Shown here in pieces: positions 42,196-50,991 of a stretch of 64,000 bases of DNA. Each line of letters starts with the position of its first letter. The stretch's first letter is position 1. The position numbers and the translations under genes are program-made. The notes under the pieces are model-generated. The model worked only from the letters and a program-made list of their open reading frames with translations, was not told where the DNA came from and did not search any database. This DNA is from Akkermansiaceae bacterium (GTDB lineage Bacteria; Verrucomicrobiota; Verrucomicrobiia; Verrucomicrobiales; DEV007). The stretch spans positions 1 through 64,000 of the forward strand of contig JACKQC010000013.1 in the NCBI GenBank assembly GCA_024233085.1, in the 5' to 3' direction.

Positions 42196-43383
42196 TCAGA
42201 GTTTTTCGCCGTATTTTTCCTCATGGAGAGACTTGGCCTGTGCGATCCAGTTGTCGCGGTAGATGCGGTCCTTGAACGAGGTGAGCAGCTTGGAAAATTC
42301 CTTCACGGCGGGCTCGGTCCAGAAGGCGATCTGGCGGTATTTGTAAACGCCGATTTCGTTGAGCTTGCCTTCGAGCACTTTGGCGACGCCCTTGATTTTC
42401 TTCAGGTCGTCGGGAGTTTCCGGCGCGGAAGTGAAAACGATGCCGTAGGTGGCGTCCTGGCGCGCGTCCCCGCTGGTGAGTTCGGCGCTGAACTGCGCGG
42501 CGGCTTCCTCGGCGGTCGCGGTCTGGATGCGCGGCGGAGCGTCGTCCGCGCCGGCGCAATCCTTCGCGGCGGCCTGGGGAAGCCAACGGTCGCGTTCGAT
42601 GCGGTTTTTGAAACAATTCAGGCGCTGGGCGAACTCGGCGACGTTGTGATCGGACCAATTGGCGATCTGCTTGAAGCAAAAGACGCCGTAACGGTGCAGT
42701 TCCTCCTCGAGCTTCGGCCCCACGCCCTTGATTTCCTTGAGGTCGTCGGTGTGGGCGGGGGTGGCGCCGGAGTTGTAAACCACGCCGAGATCCTGGTCTG
42801 CCCGGACATCCTGGCCGGAAAACTCTGACGCGATGACCGCGCCGTGATCGACCTCCGCCGGCGCCGCATGGGGCGGTCCGTAGGCGGGATCGGCGTCCTC
42901 GCCGCCCAGCGCGTCGGGGTCGAGACCGTCGGCCAGCGCCCGGGCACGCCACGGGAGATCGTCGGCGTTCAGGCCGGGATGATCGGCGGAGAGGGAGGCG
43001 ATTTCCTCGGGCGACCAGTCGGCGACCTGTTCGAAACGGGTGATCCCCTTCGCGTTCAGTGCCGCGGCCAGTTCCGGGGAGATGCCGAGGCGGGTCAGGT
43101 CGTCGGCGTTCGGATCGACGGTCGCGGCGACGGCGCCTGTGGCGGCGGTTTCGATGGCGGCATCCGTCTTTGTTTCGGAGGCGGTGATCTCGGTGTCCTC
43201 GCCCGCCTCACTGGCGGAGGCCGCGGCGCCCTCGGGGCATTCGGCGCGGAGCAGCAGCCAGATCAGCAGCCAGATGATGGCGGCCACAAGAAATCCCCAG
43301 GCCAGTATCCAGAAAAGGCCGGGCGCGACGCGAACCCCCGAGGTTTCGCCGAAAAGAACCGAGAAAAGCTCGAACAGTTGCAT
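42196..43383 (-). CDS. membrane-anchored helix-hairpin-helix repeat protein
   Basis: 395 residues. One N-terminal transmembrane helix (GLFWILAWGFLVAAIIWLLIWLLL) precedes an acidic linker. There are three helix-hairpin-helix-type modules: LTRLGISPELAAALNAKGITRFEQVADW, LKEIKGVGPKLEEELHRYGVFCFKQIANW and LKKIKGVAKVLEGKLNEIGVYKYRQIAFW. The last two are followed by matching segments containing NRIERDRWLPQA and DRIYRDNWIAQAK. Such modules occur in the 'flap endonuclease-like' family and are fused to or near NADH dehydrogenase genes elsewhere, but they have no catalytic residues of a nuclease. A scaffolding or protein-binding role is inferred. No nuo genes are adjacent. Confidence 0.8.
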   Translation of the reverse strand: MQLFELFSVLFGETSGVRVAPGLFWILAWGFLVAAIIWLLIWLLLRAECPEGAAASASEAGEDTEITASETKTDAAIETAATGAVAATVDPNADDLTRLGISPELAAALNAKGITRFEQVADWSPEEIASLSADHPGLNADDLPWRARALADGLDPDALGGEDADPAYGPPHAAPAEVDHGAVIASEFSGQDVRADQDLGVVYNSGATPAHTDDLKEIKGVGPKLEEELHRYGVFCFKQIANWSDHNVAEFAQRLNCFKNRIERDRWLPQAAAKDCAGADDAPPRIQTATAEEAAAQFSAELTSGDARQDATYGIVFTSAPETPDDLKKIKGVAKVLEGKLNEIGVYKYRQIAFWTEPAVKEFSKLLTSFKDRIYRDNWIAQAKSLHEEKYGEKL

Positions 43384-43503
43384 ACCCCATCTTCAAGCGC
43401 TTGTCGGCGCGATTGGCAAGGCGGAAATCGCCGGAGTTCACTTATAGTGGGATAATCCGCGAAGAATTCGCCGTTTCCCGTCGATCGGGCGCCCCGATCG
43501 CCC

Positions 43504-45693
43504 TCATTTCGGAAGCTGCCGGATCGCCTCCAGCACGTCGCCGGGGGTGATGAATCCCTCGCGCAGCATGATGGGTTCCCGGGAGAGGTCGGCGGGGTAG
43601 AGCAGGTAGAGCGGCACGCCGGCGCGCCCGTGTTTCTCGAGGATCCGCTTAATGCGCGGGTCCTCGTTGGTCCAGTCGGCGACGACAAACTCGATGTCGT
43701 TTTCGGTGAAGGCCGCTTGCACCTCGGGTTTCCGGATCGCCACGCGCTCGTTTACCTTGCAGGTGACGCACCACTCCGCCGTGAAATCGACGAAGACATT
43801 CCTGCCCGCCTCCCGGTGTTTTTGAATGACCTCGGCGATGTCGGGAGCGGCGGACTCGCGGCGCATGCCGGCGGAGTGCGCGATGGCGGCGATGGAGACG
43901 AGGGCGATCGCCAGCGCGGCGAGGCGGACTCCGAGACGATTGCCGCGGCTGTGCGCGGGCGAGGAAAAACGGCCGATCAGCCAGGCGGCGAGGCCAAAAC
44001 CCAGCACGCCGGACAGAGCCCACTGGATGCCCCCGGTGTCCAATTGGCTGGAAACCACACCGATCAGAAAAACGGCCACCGCCAGCATGGGAAAGCCCAT
44101 CGCCTGCTTGAAGGTCTCCATCCAGGGGCCGGGTCGGGGAACGAATCCGAGCAGTTTGGGAAACGCGCCCAGCAACAGATAGGGCAAGGCGAGCCCGAGC
44201 CCGATCGCCGAAAAAACCGCGAGCGAAACCGCCGCCGGCTGCCCGAGCGCGAACCCGATGGCCGGTCCCATGAACGGCGCCGTGCAGGGCGTGGCCAGCA
44301 ACACGGTCAACGCGCCGGTCCAGAAACTCCCCGCGTACCCCGAGGCCTGCGCCAGCGAACCGCCGGCACCGGTCAGTCCCGTGCCGATTTCGAACACCCC
44401 GAAGAGGCTCAGGGCCACCAGCACCATCACCACCACCAGACCGACGACAAATCGCGGGTCCTGCAACTGAAAGCCCCAGCCCAGCTCCCGGCCGCCGGCC
44501 CGGAGCCCCAGAAGCGCCCCCGTCAGCGCCCAGAAAAACACCAGCACCCCGGCGGTGAAGACGGCGGCGTGGATGAGCGTCTTGCGCCGATCCTCACCCG
44601 CCTGCTGGACAAAGTTCAGCACCTTCAGCGAGATCACCGGGAAGACGCAGGGCATGATATTCAGGATGATGCCGCCGAGAAAACCCCCGAGCAGCAGTCC
44701 GAGCAGGCCGCCGCCGAAGGGCGCCGTGGCGGTGGATTCGCTCGCGGAAACGGAAGGTTCTCCGGTCGGCGCCGGGTCTGGAGCGGGAGCGGACAGGGTG
44801 CCGAGTTCGCCGATGAAGGTCGCATCCAGCGAAACGGCCTTGCCGAGCGACGGGCCAAAGGTGCCCGATTCGGACACGAGCGTGCCCTTGATCGACGACG
44901 GAGCCTCCTGAAGGGAGGCGCTTCGCGGCACGGTCAGTTCCAGGGTTCCGTCTCGGATTTCGGCGCTTTGCTCCGCGAACACGTCGAGCACATTGAGTTT
45001 TTCGACAAAAAAAGTAAGGCCCTCCGCCGATTTCGGCAGAGTCGCCGGGTCGGGGGGACGGATCGAAAACACCAACCGGTCGCCGCGCGCGGAGACTTCC
45101 GCTTTCCAGTCGCCGGGAGTTTTCGGAACCGCCGCCCGGGCCGCGGCGATGACAGCCGCCCGTGGGGACGGCGGCGCGGGAGTGGTGGAAACGTTCAGGA
45201 TAAGGGAAAGCGTCGCCTTTCCGGGAATGCAGGTGTTCGGATCGCAGGCCACCCAGGAGGCTTCGCCGACGAGGGTGACCGGCAGTCCTGGAACGAGCGT
45301 GGCGGGCGGCGTAATCCGGATCGGGTGAATGACTTCGGTTTCGTAGCCGAATCCGACCACCTTGTAGCCGCCGAAATCGACCGGGAAGCGGTGAGGATAG
45401 GGGAATTCCAACTCGCCCGCGGTGAACCCGTCCGGCAGGGTCAATTTGAGGCCGGTGGGTCGTCCGGCGTCGAGGCCGTCCTCAGTTTGCCCGGTGAATC
45501 GCCAATAGGTGTGCCAGGTCGGATCGATTTTCAGGCGCAGCGCGGCGGTGAAGGGCACGCCCGGTTGGACGGCGGTGACGTCGGCGATCAATTCGGCCTC
45601 CACCGAATTGTCGCGGACCGGCGCGGCCGGCGCTTGTGACGGGGCGACGCCAAGGCCCAACAGGATCGCGGCGAAGATCGGGAATCCTTTCAT
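43504..45693 (-). CDS. dsbD: thiol:disulfide interchange protein DsbD
   Basis: 729 residues from the ATG at 45693, the family length plus. A signal peptide (MKGFPIFAAILLGLGVAPSQA) leads to a large periplasmic domain (WHTYWRFTGQTEDGLDAGRP, WVACDPNTCIPGKATLSL with a Cys pair typical of the DsbD N-terminal type), the central eight-helix CcdA-like domain (IILNIMPCVFPVISLKVLNF, LLATPCTAPFMGPAIGFALG with the conserved Cys residues) and a C-terminal thioredoxin domain with the active pair Cys642/Cys645 in WCVTC. It carries electrons from cytoplasmic thioredoxin to periplasmic partners. Confidence 0.94.
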   Translation of the reverse strand: MKGFPIFAAILLGLGVAPSQAPAAPVRDNSVEAELIADVTAVQPGVPFTAALRLKIDPTWHTYWRFTGQTEDGLDAGRPTGLKLTLPDGFTAGELEFPYPHRFPVDFGGYKVVGFGYETEVIHPIRITPPATLVPGLPVTLVGEASWVACDPNTCIPGKATLSLILNVSTTPAPPSPRAAVIAAARAAVPKTPGDWKAEVSARGDRLVFSIRPPDPATLPKSAEGLTFFVEKLNVLDVFAEQSAEIRDGTLELTVPRSASLQEAPSSIKGTLVSESGTFGPSLGKAVSLDATFIGELGTLSAPAPDPAPTGEPSVSASESTATAPFGGGLLGLLLGGFLGGIILNIMPCVFPVISLKVLNFVQQAGEDRRKTLIHAAVFTAGVLVFFWALTGALLGLRAGGRELGWGFQLQDPRFVVGLVVVMVLVALSLFGVFEIGTGLTGAGGSLAQASGYAGSFWTGALTVLLATPCTAPFMGPAIGFALGQPAAVSLAVFSAIGLGLALPYLLLGAFPKLLGFVPRPGPWMETFKQAMGFPMLAVAVFLIGVVSSQLDTGGIQWALSGVLGFGLAAWLIGRFSSPAHSRGNRLGVRLAALAIALVSIAAIAHSAGMRRESAAPDIAEVIQKHREAGRNVFVDFTAEWCVTCKVNERVAIRKPEVQAAFTENDIEFVVADWTNEDPRIKRILEKHGRAGVPLYLLYPADLSREPIMLREGFITPGDVLEAIRQLPK

Positions 45694-45890
45694 TGAAAAA
45701 CAAACGGAGGATATGAGGTGACGGGACGGTGCGAGGGACCTTTCCAGAATCTCCCTCGGCGGGGAAAAGGAGTGAAAACCGGGCTCCGGTCCCATGCAAG
45801 GGCGCATTGGGAGCCGATGGCTTCGGCGTCGGTGACTGGGACGTTGACGCGGAGCCGGGCCTTACGAATCGATCGCCGAAAAAGGCGGGC

Positions 45891-45931
45891 AATTCAACAG
45901 GGTAGGGTCGGCGACCATACCCTGTTGAGTC
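45891..45931. repeat. 41-nt double-palindrome repeat, copy 7
   Basis: Units centred AGG and CCT, spacer GGC; the first unit starts AATTCAAC. It overlaps by two bases the stop of the CDGSH gene (minus strand, TGA from 45932 to 45930) and occupies the spacer to the dsbD start. Confidence 0.95.
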
Positions 45932-46172
45932 AGCCTTGAAGTCGCGCGTGCGAGCCGTCGCAGAAGGGCGGGGTGGCGGTGCGTTTGCAGAGGCACAAGG
46001 CGACGGTTTTGGGCTCGTCGAGTTTGAATTTGACGGGACCGTGGCCTGTGCCCTTGTGCGCGCCGTCGCACATCGGCTGATGATCGGAAAGCCCGCAGGC
46101 GCACCACCAGTGGTCGCCGGCCTCCAGCGGGAGGATACGGGGCGCCGAGCCGGCTGAGCGGGGAGATTCCAT
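45930..46172 (-). CDS. double CDGSH iron-sulfur protein
   Basis: 80 residues. Two complete CDGSH-type [2Fe-2S] motifs are present: Cys24, Cys26, Cys35 and His39 (CACGLSDHQPMCDGAH), and Cys60, Cys62, Cys71 and His75 (CLCKRTATPPFCDGSH). Small tandem CDGSH proteins are known in bacteria and bind redox-labile clusters; the physiological role is unsettled. The last codon is followed by a stop within copy 7 of the 41-nt repeat. The secretin gene lies 17 nt upstream on the same strand. Confidence 0.93.
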   Translation of the reverse strand: MESPRSAGSAPRILPLEAGDHWWCACGLSDHQPMCDGAHKGTGHGPVKFKLDEPKTVALCLCKRTATPPFCDGSHARLQG

Positions 46173-46188
46173 CGGGAAAGGGACCGGG

Positions 46189-48783
46189 TCAGTTGACCGC
46201 CTGGCCGGTGTCGAGATTCGAGAAATCGTTGATCGGCTGCCCGCCCGGATCGAGGATGCGAACCGTCGCGAAAATCACGATCGCGCGCTTGAAGCGCTCG
46301 TCGATGGTTTTGCGAAAAAGCCGCCCGGCGACGGGCAGATCGCCGAGGCCGGGAACCTTGTCCTGAACCTTGTCGACCGTCTCGCCCATCAAGCCGCCGA
46401 TGGCGATGGTCTGGCCGTCGTAAACCTGCACCGTGGCGGTTTCCTTGGTCGCGTCGAAGACGGGCATGAGAATGCGGTTCTCGGTGACCTCGGCGGTCAC
46501 GGTGGTGGTGAGGAAGAACGGCGGGAATAGCACAAACCCGGTCTGAATTTCCTGCCGGCCGACAATAGGCGATCCATAATTCACGAAACCGACGAAATCG
46601 CTCATGTCCACGGTCAGGTTGAGATCCACAGTGAGATTGTCCGGACCGATGATGGGCTCGACTTCAAGAACCTTGCCGAGTTCGCGGGTCTCGAAGGCGG
46701 CGGGATTGGCGGGAGTGGCGGCGATTGTGCCGGACGGCGGAGAAAAGACGTTTCCGGTGATGAGATCGACGATGAAAAGATTCGGACCTGCGATCTGGTT
46801 GGGAATTTCCGGCGGATCGTATTCGGTCGGGTGGATGAATTCGCGAACCTGCTTGATGACCGCGCGTTCGCCGGGCCGAGTGAGCACGCCGGCGGAACAG
46901 AGCAGATCGACCCCTTTTTTCTGATTCAGGGCGCGGATGATGGTCGAAAACTGCGGATCGGTGAAAGCCCCGGCGACGCTGAAAACCCCGGGCGCATGCG
47001 AGCCGGTTGAGGTGGCGGTGGGATTGTCGCGGTTGATGACATCGTCGATGCTCAGCGTGGTGTTCGTGTCGCCGCTGCGGAGGCCGCCGGTGATGGGGAA
47101 ATTCCCGATTGGCGTCCCGGTGGGATCCCGCAGGGAAAAATCCTGGAAATTGTCGGGCGAATTTTGGTTTCCGTAGGTGCCCCCGGAGGTGAAAACCTTG
47201 TTGCTGCCGGGAAGGTTGGCCTGGCCGAGGAGGGTGTCGAGACCGAGTTCGTTGAGCGTCCGCTCGCTGGTCTCGATGATTTTCACGTCGACTTTCACCA
47301 GCTTGGCGCCGGAGTCCTTCGAATTCTGGATCAGCGTTTCGACCAGGGAGAGATTGTCCGGCGTGTTTTTGACGATGAGCATCCCGGTGCCGGGGTTGAA
47401 ATTCGCCACCGCTCCCTGCGGGAAGGTCACGCCGCGCGATTCCAGCACCTCGCGGGCCGTGAGGCGCTTGACCAGTGTGCCTCCACCCGCTCCGGCGTCC
47501 TGGGGAGCCGCGAAGGGATCGGCGGCCGCGGCGCCGGCTCCCCCTCCGGCGCCCTGCTCATTGGTCATGAAACCGGGGGGAACACGAAAGGTCAGCGTTT
47601 GCAGCGCCACATCGTCCTGCGAGGAGAGGGGGATGATGGTGACGGCGAAGGAATCGACCTTGTATTTCATGCCGACCAGCCGGGTGACGTAGCCGAGAAC
47701 ATCGCCCAGCGGGGCATTGTTCAGTTGCAGGGTGACGGGACGCTGCAGCAGGTCGGTGTTGTCGCCGCCGGTCTGCGGATCGATCACGATGTTCACGCCC
47801 CGCAGGTTGGGATCGCCTTCCTGGGTGTCGAGTTGCTGGGAAACCTGAGTGAGATACTCGATGGCCGTCTCCAGCGGAGTGCTTTCGAACTGCACCTGGG
47901 GGATGAAAATGTTTTGCAGTTTCGAGAGCAGGGAGGCCTTCTGGCTGCCCGCGGTGGCGTCGCTGAAGCCCGCCCCGGCCCCGGGGTTGAGCAGGTTGGG
48001 CACGGGGGACTCCCATTGCCCGGCGACCTCGCGCAGCATCGTGCTCCGGGTCTGCGAGCGGGCGATCTCGTCGTATTCGGCGATCATCCGTTCGACCGTC
48101 TCCAGGCCGCGGCGGGCGGCGGAGTTGTAGCGGTCGATGTTGAGAACGGCGTTGAAACGGTCGCGGGCCTTGTCGAAGGCGGCGATCTCGATGGCGCCGT
48201 TGGCCTCGCGCAGCAGTTTCTCGACCTTGTCGACGTTCTGCAGGTGCTCGGGTGTCATCGCCTTGTTGAAATGATCGTCGCTTTTGAGTTGGGCGAGCAA
48301 TTGGCGGACGCCGGGGTCGATTTCGCCGGGAGAAACGCCGCTGTCGCGGGCCTCGGACATGACCTGGTCGAGGGCGGCCGCGGCTTCCTTCCACTGGGCC
48401 TTGGCGATCAGTTCCTCCGCGTAGGCTTTGGATCCCTGCTGGAGGCGTTTGAAAATCGAATCCCGCAACGCCTGAGTCGCCGGGACCGCCGGCAGCATGC
48501 GGTAGGCGGTGAGGTATTGGCGCACCGCTTCCTCGTTCCGTCCGTCCGCCCGGGCAAATTCCGCCGCGGTCAGGAGGTCCTGCGCCTTCTTGACGGTTTC
48601 CTGGCGCTCCATCGCCTGGCGCGCGGCGATGCCGGAGGTCGTGTCGGCGCCCGATCCGCCCCTGTCGCTGTCCTGGGCGAATGCCGGCGCGGTGGCGGAA
48701 AAAAGGACCAGACTCCACGCGAATAGCGCGGCTCCGGCGAAAGCCGAACCTGTGTCTCCCCGATGTTGGCGCCTGTTTCTCAC
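46189..48783 (-). CDS. secretin-family outer-membrane protein resembling Amuc_1098
   Basis: 864 residues from a GTG at 48783 that places a signal peptide at the N-terminus (AGAALFAWSLVLFSATAPAFA); a GTG at 48840 would add 19 residues. Residues of about 60-270 are helical, TPR-like (LLTAAEFARADGRNEEAVRQYL). STN and secretin N-type domains follow (LETAIEYLTQVSQQ, GDVLGYVTRLVGMKYKVD, LIVKNTPDNLSLVETLIQNS) and the C-terminal secretin barrel ends VQVYDGQTIAIGGLMGETVDKV, PGLGDLPVAGRLFRKTIDERFKRAIVIFATVRIL. This order matches the verrucomicrobial type IV pilus secretin Amuc_1098. No pilus assembly ATPase or pilin gene is in the window, so this copy is isolated. Confidence 0.92.
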   Translation of the reverse strand: MRNRRQHRGDTGSAFAGAALFAWSLVLFSATAPAFAQDSDRGGSGADTTSGIAARQAMERQETVKKAQDLLTAAEFARADGRNEEAVRQYLTAYRMLPAVPATQALRDSIFKRLQQGSKAYAEELIAKAQWKEAAAALDQVMSEARDSGVSPGEIDPGVRQLLAQLKSDDHFNKAMTPEHLQNVDKVEKLLREANGAIEIAAFDKARDRFNAVLNIDRYNSAARRGLETVERMIAEYDEIARSQTRSTMLREVAGQWESPVPNLLNPGAGAGFSDATAGSQKASLLSKLQNIFIPQVQFESTPLETAIEYLTQVSQQLDTQEGDPNLRGVNIVIDPQTGGDNTDLLQRPVTLQLNNAPLGDVLGYVTRLVGMKYKVDSFAVTIIPLSSQDDVALQTLTFRVPPGFMTNEQGAGGGAGAAAADPFAAPQDAGAGGGTLVKRLTAREVLESRGVTFPQGAVANFNPGTGMLIVKNTPDNLSLVETLIQNSKDSGAKLVKVDVKIIETSERTLNELGLDTLLGQANLPGSNKVFTSGGTYGNQNSPDNFQDFSLRDPTGTPIGNFPITGGLRSGDTNTTLSIDDVINRDNPTATSTGSHAPGVFSVAGAFTDPQFSTIIRALNQKKGVDLLCSAGVLTRPGERAVIKQVREFIHPTEYDPPEIPNQIAGPNLFIVDLITGNVFSPPSGTIAATPANPAAFETRELGKVLEVEPIIGPDNLTVDLNLTVDMSDFVGFVNYGSPIVGRQEIQTGFVLFPPFFLTTTVTAEVTENRILMPVFDATKETATVQVYDGQTIAIGGLMGETVDKVQDKVPGLGDLPVAGRLFRKTIDERFKRAIVIFATVRILDPGGQPINDFSNLDTGQAVN

Positions 48784-48886
48784 GATGGATTCATTCCCAT
48801 GCTTTTGTCGTCCGCGAAGGACGATGTCGGCATAGGCCACGAAAACCCGAATCCTAGCAGCAAACCCCGTCGCCGCGCAACCGGCT

Positions 48887-50899
48887 TCACGGGTTTTTTT
48901 CGGGGGTGTTTCCCGCCGCTTCGGCGGCCTTGAGTTCGAAAATCGTGGTCCGAAACTGTTCCTCCTCCAGTCCCGGAAACTCCCGCAGGATGCGGAAGAC
49001 CCCCGAATGCTCGACGAAGTCCATGAGCGCCGGATTTTCCGCCCGCGCCGCTCCTTTCATCCCGACAACATAGTAGAACGGCCTGTCCTCGCGCCGGGCT
49101 CGGGCGATGAGCGATTGGAAATGGTCCAATTGATGCGACACGCGCAGGTAGGGGTCGTAGAGATTCGCGCCGGTCCACCAGCCGATGACCATGGGTTTCA
49201 TCTGGGCTTCGGAGAAAGGATAGGTGCCGCCCCGGATCTCCACCACGGCCGGCTTGAGCGCCTGTTTCGAAACCGCCCGATAGCGCGCCGTCGTCCGGGC
49301 CGTTCCCGCCGCGAAAAGCGCCACGAGACCGTAAACCACGAAACGCCGTCGCCGACTCACGGCTCTCTCCGGGGGGGGCGGCGATTTTTTCCCCCGAAAA
49401 ACCAGCGCCTCCACACCCATCGCCAGCGTCAAGGCGGCGAAGACACTCAGGAAACTCGCGTACCACGAGAAAAACACCGCTCCCTTGAACTCGCCCGCCG
49501 CAAATTGCAGGCCGAAGGCGGCCAAGGGAACGATCGCCGCCAGCCGGGCGCCGAAACGCTCGGGACTCCGGCGCCACATCCACCACCAACCGGCGAAAAA
49601 CAGGACCGCGACCAGGGTCAGCGCGGCCAGCGTCAACGGATCGGTGGACCATTTTTCAAGGGCCGGATTGTAGGGGTTGGTGGCGTCCTCGTCGTGCCAG
49701 GGCATCCCCAGCGCGGAGTAGATCAGGATATTCCGGGACAGGCTCGGCGGCACGCCCGCGTGGAAGGTCGGGTTCGTCGTCACCGAGAGGGTCAGCAGCG
49801 GCAGCAGGGGGGCGATGGCCAGCAGGCTGAGCATGGCCCCGATCAGGTTCGAGGAGACCCAACCCTGTTGGGTCCGGGACCATACCCTGTCGAGTCCCGA
49901 GCCGTTTCGGAGCGTTTCGGCCGTCATCAGCGCCAGGGCGGCCACATTCAGCGCCACCAGGAAATAGAGCGAACCAAGATAAGACCACAGGCACCCCGTC
50001 TCCGCCAGCGCGAAGCCGAACCACCAGCTCCAGCGGCCGCCTCGAACGGCCCGGATCAGGCACAGCAAAGTCAGGGCGGCGAAAGCGAAAAACAGGCCGT
50101 ATCCCCGTGCCTCAGTCGAGAAACGCAGGTGCCAGGGATGCAGGGCGAGAAAGACGGCCGCCAACAGTCCGGTGCGGTGACGCCCGGAGATTTCCGCTCC
50201 GAGCAGGCCCACCAGCACGATCGACGCCAGTCCGCCGAGCAGGGGAGGGAGCCGCAGCGGCCACTCGCGCACCTGGCCGTCGACGCCGCCGGCGGCGCGC
50301 TTCCACGTGTCGTACCCGAGGCGCGCGAGCACGCTGAACAGCGCGTGGTTGTTTCCCAGCCGGTTGTTCCAGAAGGTGTCGCTCCATTTCGCCCGCCGAA
50401 ACGCTCCGAGACCGTTCCTCTCCATTTCCTCGAAGCTCCGCCCGTCGAAGGACCCGGCGATCACGGAGCGGAAGGCGTCGGCTTCGTCGTTGTAAAGGCT
50501 CAGGTCGAGCCGCGGCCAGCGCAGGCCGGCGGCGAGGAGCACGATCAGCGCCAGGCCCAGCGCAAAGCGGCGCGGAAAGGGTCGCCGGCCGTCTTTTTCC
50601 GGCGCGGCCGGCGAATCGAAACACCACGCTCGCCGCGTCGCCAGCAACAGCAGGGGGATCGCGATCCACAGGATGGCCGTTAGGGTCAGGCCGCCGCGAA
50701 CGTATTGCGGGGTCTTCATTTTCGGCACCACCTCCCCGTCGAGAACGCGGAACCAGTTTCCCAGCGCGCGCCAGCTTTCCGTGCCGGATAGCTCCGCGAG
50801 CGCCCAGATGCCCGCCACACCCGCGGCGGCAAGACCGGCGGTGAAAATCGCCTCCGTCCGGTGGCGGGGCGCGAGAAAACTGGCGAGGCGACCGATCAT
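48887..50899 (-). CDS. glycosyltransferase, family 39-like, multi-pass membrane protein with in-frame repeat insertion
   Basis: 670 residues from the ATG at 50899. About eleven hydrophobic segments are interspersed with soluble loops. The first large periplasmic loop has the PMT-type acidic pair region (RLDLSLYNDEADAFRSVIAGS, with DE followed by a conserved-looking SFxN segment NNRLGNNHALFSVLARLG), as in GT39 and ArnT-like lipid-linked glycosyltransferases. About residues 335-348 (DRVWSRTQQGWVSS) come from copy 8 of the 41-nt repeat in a loop before IGAMLSLLAIAPLLPLL. The enzyme probably transfers a sugar from a polyprenyl-phosphate donor outside the membrane; the acceptor is unknown. It reads away from the secretin start with about 100 nt between. 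Confidence 0.82.
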   Translation of the reverse strand: MIGRLASFLAPRHRTEAIFTAGLAAAGVAGIWALAELSGTESWRALGNWFRVLDGEVVPKMKTPQYVRGGLTLTAILWIAIPLLLLATRRAWCFDSPAAPEKDGRRPFPRRFALGLALIVLLAAGLRWPRLDLSLYNDEADAFRSVIAGSFDGRSFEEMERNGLGAFRRAKWSDTFWNNRLGNNHALFSVLARLGYDTWKRAAGGVDGQVREWPLRLPPLLGGLASIVLVGLLGAEISGRHRTGLLAAVFLALHPWHLRFSTEARGYGLFFAFAALTLLCLIRAVRGGRWSWWFGFALAETGCLWSYLGSLYFLVALNVAALALMTAETLRNGSGLDRVWSRTQQGWVSSNLIGAMLSLLAIAPLLPLLTLSVTTNPTFHAGVPPSLSRNILIYSALGMPWHDEDATNPYNPALEKWSTDPLTLAALTLVAVLFFAGWWWMWRRSPERFGARLAAIVPLAAFGLQFAAGEFKGAVFFSWYASFLSVFAALTLAMGVEALVFRGKKSPPPPERAVSRRRRFVVYGLVALFAAGTARTTARYRAVSKQALKPAVVEIRGGTYPFSEAQMKPMVIGWWTGANLYDPYLRVSHQLDHFQSLIARARREDRPFYYVVGMKGAARAENPALMDFVEHSGVFRILREFPGLEEEQFRTTIFELKAAEAAGNTPEKNP
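49856..49896. repeat. 41-nt double-palindrome repeat, copy 8, inside the glycosyltransferase gene
   Basis: Both units have centre CCT on the plus strand (direct arrangement, like copy 3), spacer CGG. Translated DRVWSRTQQGWV on the minus strand; the frame stays open. Confidence 0.95.
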
Positions 50900-50991
50900 G
50901 AACCGGGCCACGCTATCACACTGTCGCTCTCGCGCGACGGGCCTTTTTTCCGGGGCGAAGGACGGCGCGTCGTGTAGGGTCGGGGCTCCCG

